Source: a virus
DNA length: 64,000 nt
Direction: 5' to 3' (one strand)
Virus record (IMG/VR): IMGVR_UViG_3300037486_000582
Coordinates: 1 to 64,000 of that record
This document shows positions 1-7,193 of this stretch, in pieces. The notes under the pieces are model-generated. The model saw nothing but the letters and a program-made list of their open reading frames with translations, did no database searches and was not told the origin of the DNA. How positions within the stretch are numbered: the first letter of the stretch is position 1; each line of letters begins with the position of its first letter. Both the position numbers and the translations under genes were made by a program.

Positions 1-530
1 TTGCCCTCACGGCCGCACTGCTGACAGCTCTGCTGCTCCTTGAGGAGCGCCCGGAAGTACGCCTCCGCGGTCCAGCCACGTTCCAGGCCGAACTTCTCGG
101 CAAGGATTCCACCATCGTCTGGCAACGTGACGCCGGCCGCGACGAGGTCGTCGTTGATCTCCATGTCCGTCGCGATGTTCCACAGCGGGAAGAACGCATC
201 GTGGTCCAGCCCCAGGCTGCGGGCCAGCTTCTCTCCGCGCTCGGCATGGCCGCGAATGGGGTGCTGAACCTCGTGGCATAGGACGCCTTCCAGCTCGGAC
301 ACCGACCAGCGGTCCAGCGGTTCCGGGTCCACCAGCATGACGTAGTTCGGCAGGATGCCGACCGTCCCGACCGCGCCGCGTTCGACCCAGACGGGAACGA
401 GCTTCACGAAGCTCGCCCCGTAGTAGCCGAACCGCCGACGCGCCATGTACCGCGCCGTCGACAGCTTCTGCTCCGGGCTGAGCCGCTTCGACTTCTCGAC
501 CGCCGCCCTCCGCTCGTCGCGCCTACTCAT
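1..530 (-). CDS. Putative zinc metallopeptidase (DUF2201/VWA-associated type), 3' end cut by window edge
   Basis: The gene runs off the left edge; 176 codons are visible. Residues 86-90 read HEVQH in the context LCHEVQHPIRGHAERG, followed about 25 residues later by WNIATDMEIND. An HExxH followed by WN.A.D..IN is the signature I associate with the putative metallopeptidase domain of the DUF2201 family, where a VWA-like domain usually follows; that part would lie outside the window. The start ATG overlaps the last 8 nt of the upstream gene (ATGAGTAG), so the two genes are translationally coupled. A CxxC pair (CQQC) appears near the visible end. In cells this family often travels with MoxR-type AAA+ ATPases; no such gene is visible here. 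Family assignment is inference from the motif; the metal site is seen directly. Confidence 0.7.
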   Translation of the reverse strand, partial: MSRRDERRAAVEKSKRLSPEQKLSTARYMARRRFGYYGASFVKLVPVWVERGAVGTVGILPNYVMLVDPEPLDRWSVSELEGVLCHEVQHPIRGHAERGEKLARSLGLDHDAFFPLWNIATDMEINDDLVAAGVTLPDDGGILAEKFGLERGWTAEAYFRALLKEQQSCQQCGREG

Positions 531-1473
531 GGGCACCCTCCTCCGCTTCCGCCATCAGGATTGCCTGCGCCACGTTGGCCTTGAGCGAGTCGAGCCGCGC
601 GTCGATGTCGTCGAGCTTCGTGTCGAGCAGCTCCGCGTACCTGTCCAGCTTGGCGCGCATCTCGTCGCAGTACCGCACGCGGGTCTGGAGCGCCCGCTTG
701 CCGAGCTCCTCGCCGTCGTTCAGCTCGCGCTCGATGCTGGTCGCGAGCGTCTTTGCCTCCTGCGTCACGGCGTCGAGGATCGCGTCCACGGCGTCCTGCG
801 TCTGCATCGCGGGGAGCTGGAAGATGGCGTGGTCGGAGACGCTTCGAATGACCTCGACCATGCGGTCCCAGACGGGGATCATGTCGCGCGGAAGGAAGTA
901 CACACCGCCCTTGTCCCGCAGCGACACCGCGTTCATCTTGGGCAACAGGTTCGTGAGCCAGTACGAGGTCGCGCCCGGGTCGTGCTCCATGCAGGCGACG
1001 CCGAACTGGCGCTGAACGTCGCGCTGAACGCCTCCGTTGGCCCACCCCGCCGCGTCCAGGTCGATGATGTTGAGCGCCGGGCCGGGCCGGACGTCGAGGA
1101 TCGGCGTTCCAGCCTCCGTCCGCTCGTCGGAGATGGACGCGGTCAGGATCGTCGCGTGCTCCAGGTCGCGGCCGTCCGCCGCCTCGTGGACCAGGGCGAA
1201 CCCATCCACTCCGCGGCCCAGCGGGCGGACGAGCAGCCGCCGCTTGGAGCGCGTGCCCGTCAGCACGGCCATCGTTCGGCGCAACGAGTGAAGCGGGCTC
1301 GGCGGCGAGGGCAGGAGCGCGAGGTCCAGGTCGGCCTCGGTCCACGCGTCCACGAGTACCTCGTGTTCGACGGTTCCGGCGAGCCGCCAGTAGACGACCC
1401 TCCCGGCTACGTTTCCGGCGTCCGCGACGACCACCACCCCGGCGGTCCCGTTCTTGATCTCTTCTCCCGTCAT
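523..1473 (-). CDS. Conserved phage-type protein, possibly DUF6744-like
   Basis: 316 residues. I chose the ATG at 1473 over one 21 nt upstream because GGAGG lies at 1479-1483, 5 nt before it. The protein has a mixed alpha/beta N-terminal two thirds with a phrase LLPKMNAVSLRDKGGVYFLP around its middle and a long helical, probably coiled-coil C-terminus rich in Glu, Lys and Leu. It resembles proteins annotated DUF6744 in phages, but I recall this only loosely and the function is unknown. It is transcribed with the metallopeptidase-like gene downstream. A promoter candidate is visible upstream (TTGCGT, 18 bp, AATAAT at 1509-1538), in an AT-richer pocket between divergent genes. Confidence 0.75.
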   Translation of the reverse strand: MTGEEIKNGTAGVVVVADAGNVAGRVVYWRLAGTVEHEVLVDAWTEADLDLALLPSPPSPLHSLRRTMAVLTGTRSKRRLLVRPLGRGVDGFALVHEAADGRDLEHATILTASISDERTEAGTPILDVRPGPALNIIDLDAAGWANGGVQRDVQRQFGVACMEHDPGATSYWLTNLLPKMNAVSLRDKGGVYFLPRDMIPVWDRMVEVIRSVSDHAIFQLPAMQTQDAVDAILDAVTQEAKTLATSIERELNDGEELGKRALQTRVRYCDEMRAKLDRYAELLDTKLDDIDARLDSLKANVAQAILMAEAEEGAHE

Positions 1474-1508
1474 TTCAGCCTCCGTCGGCGCCACTCGGCA
1501 CCGAGTTC

Positions 1509-1538
1509 ATTATTGTGCTACGAATGCACCGAACGCAA
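1509..1538 (-). promoter_or_regulatory. Sigma70-like promoter for the 523-1473 gene
   Basis: On the minus strand TTGCGT (1538-1533) and AATAAT (1514-1509) are separated by 18 bp, in the least GC-rich stretch nearby and about 36 nt before the chosen ATG. The region 1495-1612 separates divergent genes. Confidence 0.5.
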
Positions 1539-1563
1539 GGGAAACAATCAACGCACCGTACAG

Positions 1564-1574
1564 GGAGTGATCCC
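1564..1574 (-). promoter_or_regulatory. Possible operator sharing GGGATCACTCC with the accessory promoters
   Basis: The minus strand reads GGGATCACTCC. The same 11 bases occur in the distal operator element of the promoter at 61.1 kb, and GGGATCAC is present in all three accessory promoter copies. It sits between divergent genes. It is a single short match, so it is only suggestive. Confidence 0.3.
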
Positions 1575-1612
1575 TCTTCCCCTTCCGCCGCGTTCCGCGC
1601 AATGATCGAAGT

Positions 1613-1816
1613 GTGGAAACGAACACGCGACGTACCGTAGACCTCCTTGCCGCCCGCTTGGAGTGCCTTGCCGTGCCGGTCGGTCAGCCCAGCGTGACCG
1701 CCCTGGCAATCGTCCTCGGGAAGCTCTGTCGGAGATTCGGCGTGGACCCAGGCGAAGCCTTCGCCGTTGCCCGGCTCGCACATTGCGCCTTCGGTGCCGA
1801 GCGGAGGATGAACTGA
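1613..1816 (+). CDS. Small hypothetical protein, GTG start
   Basis: 67 residues, starting at GTG. There is no Shine-Dalgarno; instead AATGAT lies exactly 6 nt upstream (1601-1606), which fits a leaderless start as seen for several other genes here. The protein is helical (VDLLAARLECLAVP.., VTALAIVLGKLCRRFGV) with no recognised domain. Its stop overlaps the next ATG (TGATG at 1814-1818), and GGAGG at 1802-1806 inside this gene serves the downstream nuclease, so the pair is coupled. It is one of only six plus-strand genes apparent in the window, counting the nuclease beside it. Confidence 0.5.
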   Translation: METNTRRTVDLLAARLECLAVPVGQPSVTALAIVLGKLCRRFGVDPGEAFAVARLAHCAFGAERRMN

Positions 1817-2265
1817 TGGGCTCGAGGAGCGCGCGGAAGGGAAAGGTCTGGGAACGGGCGGTCTGTCGGCTGCTCCGCCCCGTCTTCGGCGACGGTGTGC
1901 ACCGCGGCGACCAGCGGCGGCAGGGCGGCTCGGCTCCCGGCGAAGGATGCGACAACGAAGGCACCCCGTTCTGGGTCGAAGCCAAGCACGAGCAGCTATC
2001 GAACCCGCGTGCCGCGCTCCGCCAAGCGCGAACGAAGCAGGCCGAACGGGGCGACCTCCGCCCCGCGGTCGCCATCTGCAAGGACGACAAGCCACCTCCG
2101 GGCTGGAAGGTCGGGCGGGCGCTCGCCCCGCCAACGGTGACGATGGAGCTATCCGACTGGATCGCTCTGGTCGAGGACTGGGTCCGCCTCCGCCGCCTCG
2201 CCGGGGAGCCTGTCCTGGCTCCCGTCGGGAGCGGTGACGTGCGGAACGGCCGGGTCGAGCCGTAG
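1816..2265 (+). CDS. PDDEXK-like endonuclease / Holliday-junction-resolvase-like protein
   Basis: 149 residues. It starts with MGSRSARKGKVWERAVCRLL; the buried Glu after an RKGK is the typical first acidic residue of PDDEXK nucleases. Later come a GEGCDNEG acidic stretch and PFWVEAKHEQLSNPRAALRQA, which supplies the E-x-K catalytic pair (VEAKHE). The layout, length and the PRAALRQA helix match small phage and archaeal resolvase-like nucleases. Substrate is unknown: recombination intermediates or packaging-related branch cleavage are both plausible. Start is fixed by GGAGG at 1802-1806 and a TGATG overlap with the preceding gene. The last 117 bp overlap the convergent lipoprotein gene on the other strand, which is unusual in a phage with many tight but few antisense overlaps. 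Confidence 0.7.
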   Translation: MGSRSARKGKVWERAVCRLLRPVFGDGVHRGDQRRQGGSAPGEGCDNEGTPFWVEAKHEQLSNPRAALRQARTKQAERGDLRPAVAICKDDKPPPGWKVGRALAPPTVTMELSDWIALVEDWVRLRRLAGEPVLAPVGSGDVRNGRVEP

Positions 2266-3180
2266 GTACTGCGCGCAGAGCGGGTCCATCTCTTCCGCGC
2301 ATCCCTGGGTACCAGGAACACACCAGAAGGCATTGAGTGTCTCGACTCCCGTAACCCGGGCGAGCCCGCGGCCACACGCCACCGTGTCGTCGCAGGCTCC
2401 GCGCTCGTCCTCGCAGCGCCCGCCCCAGGTGATCGGCCTGACCCCGGGGAAGGGCATGGGCGGCTCGTCCCCGGCAATGAGCCTCTGCGCCAGAGCAGCG
2501 GTGCCTGGGCAGGACCGCCCGTACTGACTTGCCCAGGATGCGTCCGATCCTGGGTAGCTTCGCGGCCGGGTGCAATCGAGCTCGAGCTCGGCCACCCACT
2601 GCGTGCGCCGCGACCGCGGCGGGAGCATCCCTGTGGCGAACCTCTGTGCACGGCGCATCACGGACAGCATCGTCTCTCCGTCGTCGTCGCATTCCGTGAT
2701 CCGCTGCCGGAAGCCCTCCCTGGTGCAGCCCCGGCTGCGGATGTTTCGCAGAACCTGCCAGATTCCAAGGCAGTCGAGTTCGCTTCCGTCCGCCTCGCAC
2801 ATGCAGACCCGGAGCAGCGCCGTCGCCTCTGCCTCCGCCGACTCCTCTTCGGGCACGTTCCACAGGCGAGAGCGCACCTCCGCCGGCGACTCCCACGCCC
2901 ACCGTCGTAGCTGGCGCTCGCGCAGCCGCTTGGCGCGCAAGGCCTCCGCTTCGGCTTCGGCCGCCGCGACCTCCTCCGGGGTTGCCCGCTGTACGTCGGG
3001 AAGGCGCAGCTCCCCGCGGATCGCGTTCACCCTGGCTTCCATGTCGAAGTCGTCGAGGGCGACGCTCCGCGGTACGGACCGCGCCCCGCGGTACGGTCGA
3101 GGTTGCTCGACCGGTGCGGGTTCGGCGCCGCAACCGACTCCGACCAGTATCGTCCAGATCAAGAACATGACAGCCCGCAT
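2149..3180 (-). CDS. Cys-rich lipoprotein, candidate peptidoglycan hydrolase
   Basis: 343 residues with an N-terminal lipoprotein signal (MRAVMFLIWTILVGVGC, lipobox LVGVGC with Cys17). Residues about 60-110 are Glu/Arg-rich helix. A middle segment contains LLRVCMCEADGSELDCLGIWQVLRNIRSR and later QWVAELELDCTRP and PITWGG. This order (an E-A after a helix, a Cys-Leu-Gly-Ile-W-V-L helix, then W.AEL.LD and WGG) resembles transglycosylase-like proteins I associate with Gram-negative phages; the Glu in CMCEADG would be the catalytic candidate. Eleven or more Cys residues suggest disulfides, hence export. Start: GGAGG six nt before ATG at 3180. It sits at the edge of the lysis region. The 3' end overlaps the convergent nuclease gene. 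Enzymatic role is inference. Confidence 0.7.
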   Translation of the reverse strand: MRAVMFLIWTILVGVGCGAEPAPVEQPRPYRGARSVPRSVALDDFDMEARVNAIRGELRLPDVQRATPEEVAAAEAEAEALRAKRLRERQLRRWAWESPAEVRSRLWNVPEEESAEAEATALLRVCMCEADGSELDCLGIWQVLRNIRSRGCTREGFRQRITECDDDGETMLSVMRRAQRFATGMLPPRSRRTQWVAELELDCTRPRSYPGSDASWASQYGRSCPGTAALAQRLIAGDEPPMPFPGVRPITWGGRCEDERGACDDTVACGRGLARVTGVETLNAFWCVPGTQGCAEEMDPLCAQYLRLDPAVPHVTAPDGSQDRLPGEAAEADPVLDQSDPVG

Positions 3181-3287
3181 GAGGTACCTCCTTGTGTGGG
3201 CTCGGGCGCAAGCCGCGGCCGGTCATTGGGCGGCACGCGCCGTCGGTGCTCGGTGATGGTAGGCTGGGCTGTACACGGAGGCAACCG

Positions 3288-3680
3288 ATGCCCGGGTCGA
3301 ACTGGAAGTCTGTCGAGTGGCGCTGCTCCACGGTGGGGTGCAAGCACGCTGTCCAGCAGCGGTTCCACGTCCCCACCGACGGCGACCCTGGGAAGGCCGA
3401 ACCGCCCGCGCCCTGGACGGTCGCCCAAACGGACGATGGGAGTTGCTTCCTGTGTCCGGACTGCTCGAAACGCCGAGCCGCCGAGGCCGTCGTGGAGGAC
3501 GACCTGACGCTCGCCTACGCGGACGTGCCCCGGGAAGCGGCGGAGGCGCTCTGGGCGTCGCGCCACCTGTGCTTGCGGTGCGCGCACGCCACGGTCTGCC
3601 GTTTCGCCCCGGACGCCGACGGCTCCACCATCCTCGTGACGATTTCTGCGTGCGGGGAGTTCATCGCGGAGCCCAAGTAG
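3288..3680 (+). CDS. Small zinc-binding protein with paired Cys motifs
   Basis: 130 residues; ATG at 3288 chosen because GGAGG (3278-3282) precedes it, although the frame is open further upstream. Three Cys clusters are visible: CSTVGC near residue 16, CLCPDC near residue 57 and CLRCAHATVC near residue 95, enough for one or two zinc ribbons. No catalytic motif was recognised. It is divergently arranged with the lipoprotein gene, with 107 bp between them serving as a bidirectional control region, and convergent with the membrane-protein gene at 3753, with an inverted repeat between them. Confidence 0.65.
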   Translation: MPGSNWKSVEWRCSTVGCKHAVQQRFHVPTDGDPGKAEPPAPWTVAQTDDGSCFLCPDCSKRRAAEAVVEDDLTLAYADVPREAAEALWASRHLCLRCAHATVCRFAPDADGSTILVTISACGEFIAEPK

Positions 3681-3697
3681 CGGTAGAATCGGAGCCG

Positions 3698-3751
3698 GCC
3701 GTCGTCGCGTCGATTCCGGGACCTTCCCCCCCGGGTCGGGGCGGCGACGGC
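3698..3751. terminator. Inverted repeat between convergent genes, probable bidirectional terminator
   Basis: Arms GCCGTCGTCGC (3698-3708) and GCGGCGACGGC (3741-3751) pair with one mismatch over 11 bp; TTT follows on the plus strand. It occupies most of the 72-bp gap between a plus-strand and a minus-strand stop. Confidence 0.5.
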
Positions 3752-3752
3752 T

Positions 3753-4289
3753 TTACCATTCCGGGACTGCCGACAGGGCGTAGGCCGTCAGCGCAACGAG
3801 AGCAGCGGCGGCCACGAACCCGACCACCGTCCAGAGCGCGGGGTGGCGCCACCATGCGCTGGCCCTGTCCTCCGCCGCCTGCCTTCCACGGTCCGCCGCC
3901 GCAAGTGCGGCGACCGCCCTAGCCTCCGCCTCCTCGGACAAACTGACGATCCTGTGGAGCCGTTCGACCTGGTCGTCCCGGAGCTGCAGCCGCTCCCCCA
4001 TCAAGCCGACCCGCTCCCGGAGCAGCGGAAGTTCCTCCAGGTCGGAGAGCATCTCGCGGGCGACGTCCGCGCGGAACCACACACCGGACGCCCCGGCATA
4101 GGTCAAGGTCGCTCGGCGCGGCGACTCCGCCGGCTGCTCCTCGGCGAAACACGCCCCGGCCGCGACCAGGACGATGATGCCGAAGGCGATGGCGAACACG
4201 ACAGCGGCAACCCGCGCCGACGTGCGTGTGTCGGCGAAGACCGCGTTTGCCGCACGGAGCGCCCGCTCCTCATCCCTGGTCAAGCGCAT
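3753..4289 (-). CDS. Two-TM coiled-coil membrane protein, candidate lysis accessory (spanin-like)
   Basis: 178 residues. A hydrophobic segment at about 27-47 (VAAVVFAIAFGIIVLVAAGAC), a central helical region (about 75-140) with heptad-like Leu/Val and many Arg/Glu, and a second hydrophobic segment at about 152-172 (ALWTVVGFVAAAALVALTAYAL). This is a membrane-anchored coiled coil with a C-terminal hairpin. It follows a shorter coiled-coil membrane protein by a TGATG overlap at 4289, and both lie downstream of a holin-like gene. That context suggests a role in envelope disruption, but unlike a classic i-spanin it has a second membrane segment. Function is inference. Confidence 0.6.
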   Translation of the reverse strand: MRLTRDEERALRAANAVFADTRTSARVAAVVFAIAFGIIVLVAAGACFAEEQPAESPRRATLTYAGASGVWFRADVAREMLSDLEELPLLRERVGLMGERLQLRDDQVERLHRIVSLSEEAEARAVAALAAADRGRQAAEDRASAWWRHPALWTVVGFVAAAALVALTAYALSAVPEW

Positions 4290-4636
4290 CAGTACCCGAG
4301 CCTCTCGAACTCCGCGGCAAGCTCGGCGTCCGGAACGTCCGCCTTCTTCCGAGCAGCCGCGATGGCCTGGCGGTTCTCCTCGAGCTTCGTGTCCACGACG
4401 AGGACCGCCGCCGCGTCGTGCTTGTCGGCGGCCAACAGCTCGGCCTTCCGCCCGCGCAGCTCTGCCACCTCGCGCTGTGCGTGCTCGACCGTGACAGCGT
4501 CACGGAGAGAGGATACCCTCCGCTGGTATGCGCCAACGGCGATGGCTGCGCCGATGGCAACCCCAACGACTCCAGCCACCACACCCCACCATCGGCGCAG
4601 CCACCGCCAACCCTTGCGGAGCACACCCGTCGTCAC
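4289..4636 (-). CDS. Rz-like i-spanin candidate (N-terminal TM plus coiled coil)
   Basis: 115 residues, GTG start overlapping the upstream stop (GTGA). A basic N-terminus with three Trp pairs precedes one membrane segment (about residues 18-36, VVAGVVGVAIGAAIAVGAY), then an all-helical region to the C-terminus rich in Ala, Glu and Lys. Size and topology match the inner-membrane spanin subunit of Gram-negative phages, and it lies directly after a holin-like gene. No overlapping o-spanin lipoprotein was found inside it; the lipoprotein at 2149-3180 is too large to be a standard partner. Confidence 0.55.
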   Translation of the reverse strand: MTTGVLRKGWRWLRRWWGVVAGVVGVAIGAAIAVGAYQRRVSSLRDAVTVEHAQREVAELRGRKAELLAADKHDAAAVLVVDTKLEENRQAIAAARKKADVPDAELAAEFERLGY

Positions 4637-5064
4637 ACCGGCCCGCCGTTCTCGGACCCGCCGCCTTCCCCGCCGGCCGCCACCTCTCCGCCTCCCTCAC
4701 CACTCCCGTTGTTGATCCCGGTGAGCACGATGCCTCGCTTCTTCGCGAGCCCTTGGATCACGTCGAACGCCCAGCAACTCGCGAGCCCAGCCGCCGCGTA
4801 GTACACGGCACGCCCGGCCAGCGACTCCGCCGCCGGAACCGTCGTCGGCATCCCTGGGATGAGGCCGAGCAGCGCCCCGACCACGAACGGATGCAGGGCG
4901 AGCGTCTTTCGCCCCCACCAGAACAGCCACTGCCAGCGTCCCTTCGCCTCCGCCCGCCTCTTCGTCCAGACTTCCGCCTTGAAGACCTGGACCGTGAGCC
5001 CCGCGACCAGGGCGAACGTGATGAACGGCCAGTGAGCGAGGACGTATTCGTTGACGAACTCCAT
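4633..5064 (-). CDS. Putative holin
   Basis: 143 residues from ATG at 5064, chosen for GGGAGG 7 nt upstream; the frame extends 48 nt further but lacks a ribosome site there. Three hydrophobic stretches are visible: about 10-29 (WPFITFALVAGLTVQVF), 55-70 (HPFVVGALLGLIPG) and 86-102 (AVYYAAAGLASCWAFDVI). The C-terminus is Gly/Glu-rich and soluble. The three-TM small protein, immediately downstream of a glycosidase-like gene and upstream of a spanin-like gene, fits a class I holin. A TACACT box lies 19 nt before the ATG (5084-5089). Confidence 0.6.
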   Translation of the reverse strand: MEFVNEYVLAHWPFITFALVAGLTVQVFKAEVWTKRRAEAKGRWQWLFWWGRKTLALHPFVVGALLGLIPGMPTTVPAAESLAGRAVYYAAAGLASCWAFDVIQGLAKKRGIVLTGINNGSGEGGGEVAAGGEGGGSENGGPV

Positions 5065-5083
5065 CACGCGACCTCCCGCCCCG

Positions 5084-5089
5084 AGTGTA
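5084..5089 (-). promoter_or_regulatory. TACACT box before holin-like gene
   Basis: Minus-strand TACACT, 19 nt upstream of the ATG in a 25-bp gap. It matches the TAnnCT element recurring in intergenic gaps of the late block; no -35 element is apparent. Confidence 0.3.
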
Positions 5090-5938
5090 TCAGGCCGGGA
5101 GCGCCCCGGCACCGCGGCGGAGCAGCTCCGCCCACCGGGCGAGCACCCGCCACTGCCCCGGTCCGACGAAGTTCTCCGCCCACCCGATCATTCCGCGGAC
5201 GGGGACCGGGCTGCGCACGAAGTCCATCAGGTGAGCCTCCAGCTCCTCCGGCGTCTTCGGGACGGCCTTCCGGTTGGCGCCGGTCAGCGGCAGCCCGGGG
5301 TCGCGCTTGACGAAGCGGTAGCACCCAAAGCTCGGGACGACTGTGTCGAAGCCGATCTTCGCGTAGTCCGCGAGCCCTTCCAGCACGCGCCCCGCCGGCA
5401 CGTCGTAGAGCTGCGGGCTTCCGTAGTCGCATTCGAGCAGCCGCCCCGCCTTGCCCGGCTTGCCGAAGGCAGCGAAGGGGAAGTTCCGGTGGCCCCGCGG
5501 CAGCCCGTAGGACGTGAGCCCGAGCACGACGGACGGTTCGCCGACCGCGTCGAGTGCCGCTCTCGACTGCCGGAACAGGCGAGTCGCCTCCTCGGTGTGG
5601 CCTTTCAGCCCGAGTTCCGGGTCGAGCAGCCATCCGGCGAGCCCGACGCCCCGGCCGCTGGCCAAGCACATGTCGTCCACGAACTTCTCGACGCGGTCCC
5701 ACCACGGGTAACCCCAGACGTGCGCCCCGATTCCGCAGCAGGCGATGCCGTCGAGCGCGCGCTGGACCGTGGCGGGCGGGTTCATCCAGCGCTCCCCGGC
5801 CCGGTCGTGCCAGGGTCCGGCGACGGCGACCCACGACAGCCCGTTGTCGGAGAACTTCTTTCCGAGCGCCCTGGCGTCGGCGACGGTCTTGATCTTCAGT
5901 GCACGGAGGTAGAGCCCAATCCCGGTTGGTACTGGCAT
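5090..5938 (-). CDS. Glycoside-hydrolase-like TIM-barrel protein, endolysin candidate
   Basis: 282 residues, no signal peptide. Repeated beta-alpha pattern: LSWVAVAGPWHD (about 34-45), GIGAHVWGYPWWD (about 68-80), GVGLAGWLLDPELG (about 96-109), SVVLGLTSYGLPRGHRNFP (about 137-155), CDYGSPQLYDVP (about 172-183) and TVVPSFGCYRF. The conserved acidic/aromatic ends of strands (GWLLDPELG, SPQLYDV) look like the active site of DUF1906/GH25-like glycosidase barrels. Position in the lysis block next to a holin makes endolysin the most likely role. The start is supported by AAGGGGAAGGA just before ATG, and a GCGGTACGCT box sits about 20 nt upstream. Precise family not proven. Confidence 0.6.
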   Translation of the reverse strand: MPVPTGIGLYLRALKIKTVADARALGKKFSDNGLSWVAVAGPWHDRAGERWMNPPATVQRALDGIACCGIGAHVWGYPWWDRVEKFVDDMCLASGRGVGLAGWLLDPELGLKGHTEEATRLFRQSRAALDAVGEPSVVLGLTSYGLPRGHRNFPFAAFGKPGKAGRLLECDYGSPQLYDVPAGRVLEGLADYAKIGFDTVVPSFGCYRFVKRDPGLPLTGANRKAVPKTPEELEAHLMDFVRSPVPVRGMIGWAENFVGPGQWRVLARWAELLRRGAGALPA

Positions 5939-5958
5939 GTCCTTCCCCTTCTGCGCCG

Positions 5959-5968
5959 AGCGTACCGC
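5959..5968 (-). promoter_or_regulatory. Late-promoter-like GCGGTACGCT
   Basis: One of five GCGGTAnnCT sites found at gene boundaries of the minus-strand block. The ATG of the glycosidase-like gene follows after 20 nt with an AAGGGGAAGGA ribosome site. Confidence 0.4.
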
Positions 5969-5990
5969 GCGGGCGGCGCGGCAAGCAAGC

Positions 5991-6254
5991 TCAGTCGTCG
6001 GGCGGGTCCTGGATGAACATGGTTGGCGGCGGGGTCAGCGTTTCGCGGATGTGGCGTTTCATTCGCTCCGGGTCCGCGCTTCGTTCGAGGCTGCTCGTGA
6101 GGCGCTCGGCTTTCTCGCCGACCTCGCGCAGATTCCCCGCGCTCTCCTCGACACAGGCGTCGAGCCAGCGCAGCATCCGCGTCACCTCGGTCATGTCGTC
6201 GTCGAACAGCGCGTCGAAGTCGGGTGCCTCGGCACAGGCGTTCCTGCGTACCAT
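5991..6254 (-). CDS. Small acidic helical protein
   Basis: 87 residues from ATG at 6254 (GGAGG 5 nt upstream; a GTG two codons earlier overlaps that ribosome site and is less likely). Mostly helical and acidic, ending in PPPTMFIQDPPDD. No domain recognised. It lies 2 nt downstream of a membrane coiled-coil gene and upstream of the lysis genes. Confidence 0.55.
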   Translation of the reverse strand: MVRRNACAEAPDFDALFDDDMTEVTRMLRWLDACVEESAGNLREVGEKAERLTSSLERSADPERMKRHIRETLTPPPTMFIQDPPDD

Positions 6255-6256
6255 GC

Positions 6257-6685
6257 TCACCTCCCTCCGTCCGTGATGCGGATCAGGACGTCCACGGCCG
6301 AGCCGAGCTTGCCTACGGTCTGGTCGATGCTGGCGATGTGGCCGATGGTCTTCGTGGTCAGGTCGCGCATTTCAACAACTCGTCGCTCGTGCAAAGCGTC
6401 GAGTCGCATGGCGTAGCTCGAGGCTTCCGCGCGGACCTGCTCGTTCAGCTTCCGCAACTCGATCTCGTGCTTCCTTCGTTGCTCCGCGAGTTCCGCGGTG
6501 AAGCCCTTGAGCAGCGTGGTGCGCTCCTCCTCGAATGCCTTGTATGCGTCCAGCCGCTTCGTCGCCTCGGTCTGGTGGCTGTGCCACATGGCGCGGAACG
6601 CGAAGGCCACCCCGATGAGCGTCAGGAAGTACAGAGCAGCGACGACTCCGGCCTGTTCCAGCACGTTGCTCAGGAAGTCCCACAC
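6257..6685 (-). CDS. Membrane-anchored coiled-coil protein
   Basis: 142 residues, GTG start with GGAG 8 nt upstream. One membrane segment at about residues 9-31 (LEQAGVVAALYFLTLIGVAFAF), then an uninterrupted helical region (about 40-130) with charged heptads. Topology again resembles an Rz-type spanin or a tail-fibre chaperone-like membrane protein. It is the third coiled-coil membrane protein in the 3.7-6.7 kb block. Confidence 0.55.
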   Translation of the reverse strand: MWDFLSNVLEQAGVVAALYFLTLIGVAFAFRAMWHSHQTEATKRLDAYKAFEEERTTLLKGFTAELAEQRRKHEIELRKLNEQVRAEASSYAMRLDALHERRVVEMRDLTTKTIGHIASIDQTVGKLGSAVDVLIRITDGGR

Positions 6686-6716
6686 GGCCCCGCTCCATGT
6701 CGACCCCCATGCTTCC

Positions 6717-6722
6717 AGGCTA
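6717..6722 (-). promoter_or_regulatory. TAGCCT box in 37-bp gap
   Basis: Matches TAnnCT, in the gap between two membrane-protein genes. Weak on its own. Confidence 0.2.
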
Positions 6723-7190
6723 TCACGTCAGGAGGAGCAGCACAGCAGCGCCGAGAGCCGCCCAGTAGGCGAGGACCAGGAACAGGAACGGCGTCGCGAC
6801 CTTCCAGTCCACGTTCGAGAGATCGGTGTCGTTGACTCGGCGGTACCGCCCGAGCACGCCGACCGTGGAGTTGACGGCCGGGAGCGCGGCCGCGGTCGCA
6901 AGAACCCATCGCGGGGCGTCGCTGGGCCAGAGCGCGAAGCCGGCCGCGACGCCGGCCACGACGAACGCGTCGAGGACGAACGGCGCGACGCGCACGATCG
7001 TCGAAGGCTCCCCGTCGAAGGCCACCCACGCGAAGGCGAAGCGGCCACTCGGCATCCGGTGAGGCCAGGGTTCGAAGGCCACCACGCGGAGCCCAGACGC
7101 CCGGGCGGCGAGCGCGTGTGCGCCTTCGTGCACGACCGACCAGAGCAGGAAGCCCGGGAGAGCAACGGCCAGTGGCACCCACCAGGGCAC
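6723..7190 (-). CDS. M50-like membrane metalloprotease
   Basis: 155 residues, GTG start two nt after the upstream stop region; no strong ribosome site. Residues about 20-26 read VVHEGAHALAAR: an HExxH zinc motif within the first membrane helix, as in site-2 proteases. Three to four further hydrophobic segments follow, and GRYRRVNDTDLSN near residue 118 could supply the third zinc ligand through an Asp, as in DUF3267/M50-like proteins. Such proteases cut within membranes or process signal peptides. It sits between the tail-fibre gene and the lysis block, an unusual place. A role in lysis timing or in superinfection control is conceivable; the substrate is unknown. Confidence 0.6.
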   Translation of the reverse strand: MPWWVPLAVALPGFLLWSVVHEGAHALAARASGLRVVAFEPWPHRMPSGRFAFAWVAFDGEPSTIVRVAPFVLDAFVVAGVAAGFALWPSDAPRWVLATAAALPAVNSTVGVLGRYRRVNDTDLSNVDWKVATPFLFLVLAYWAALGAAVLLLLT

Positions 7191-7193
7191 GGG

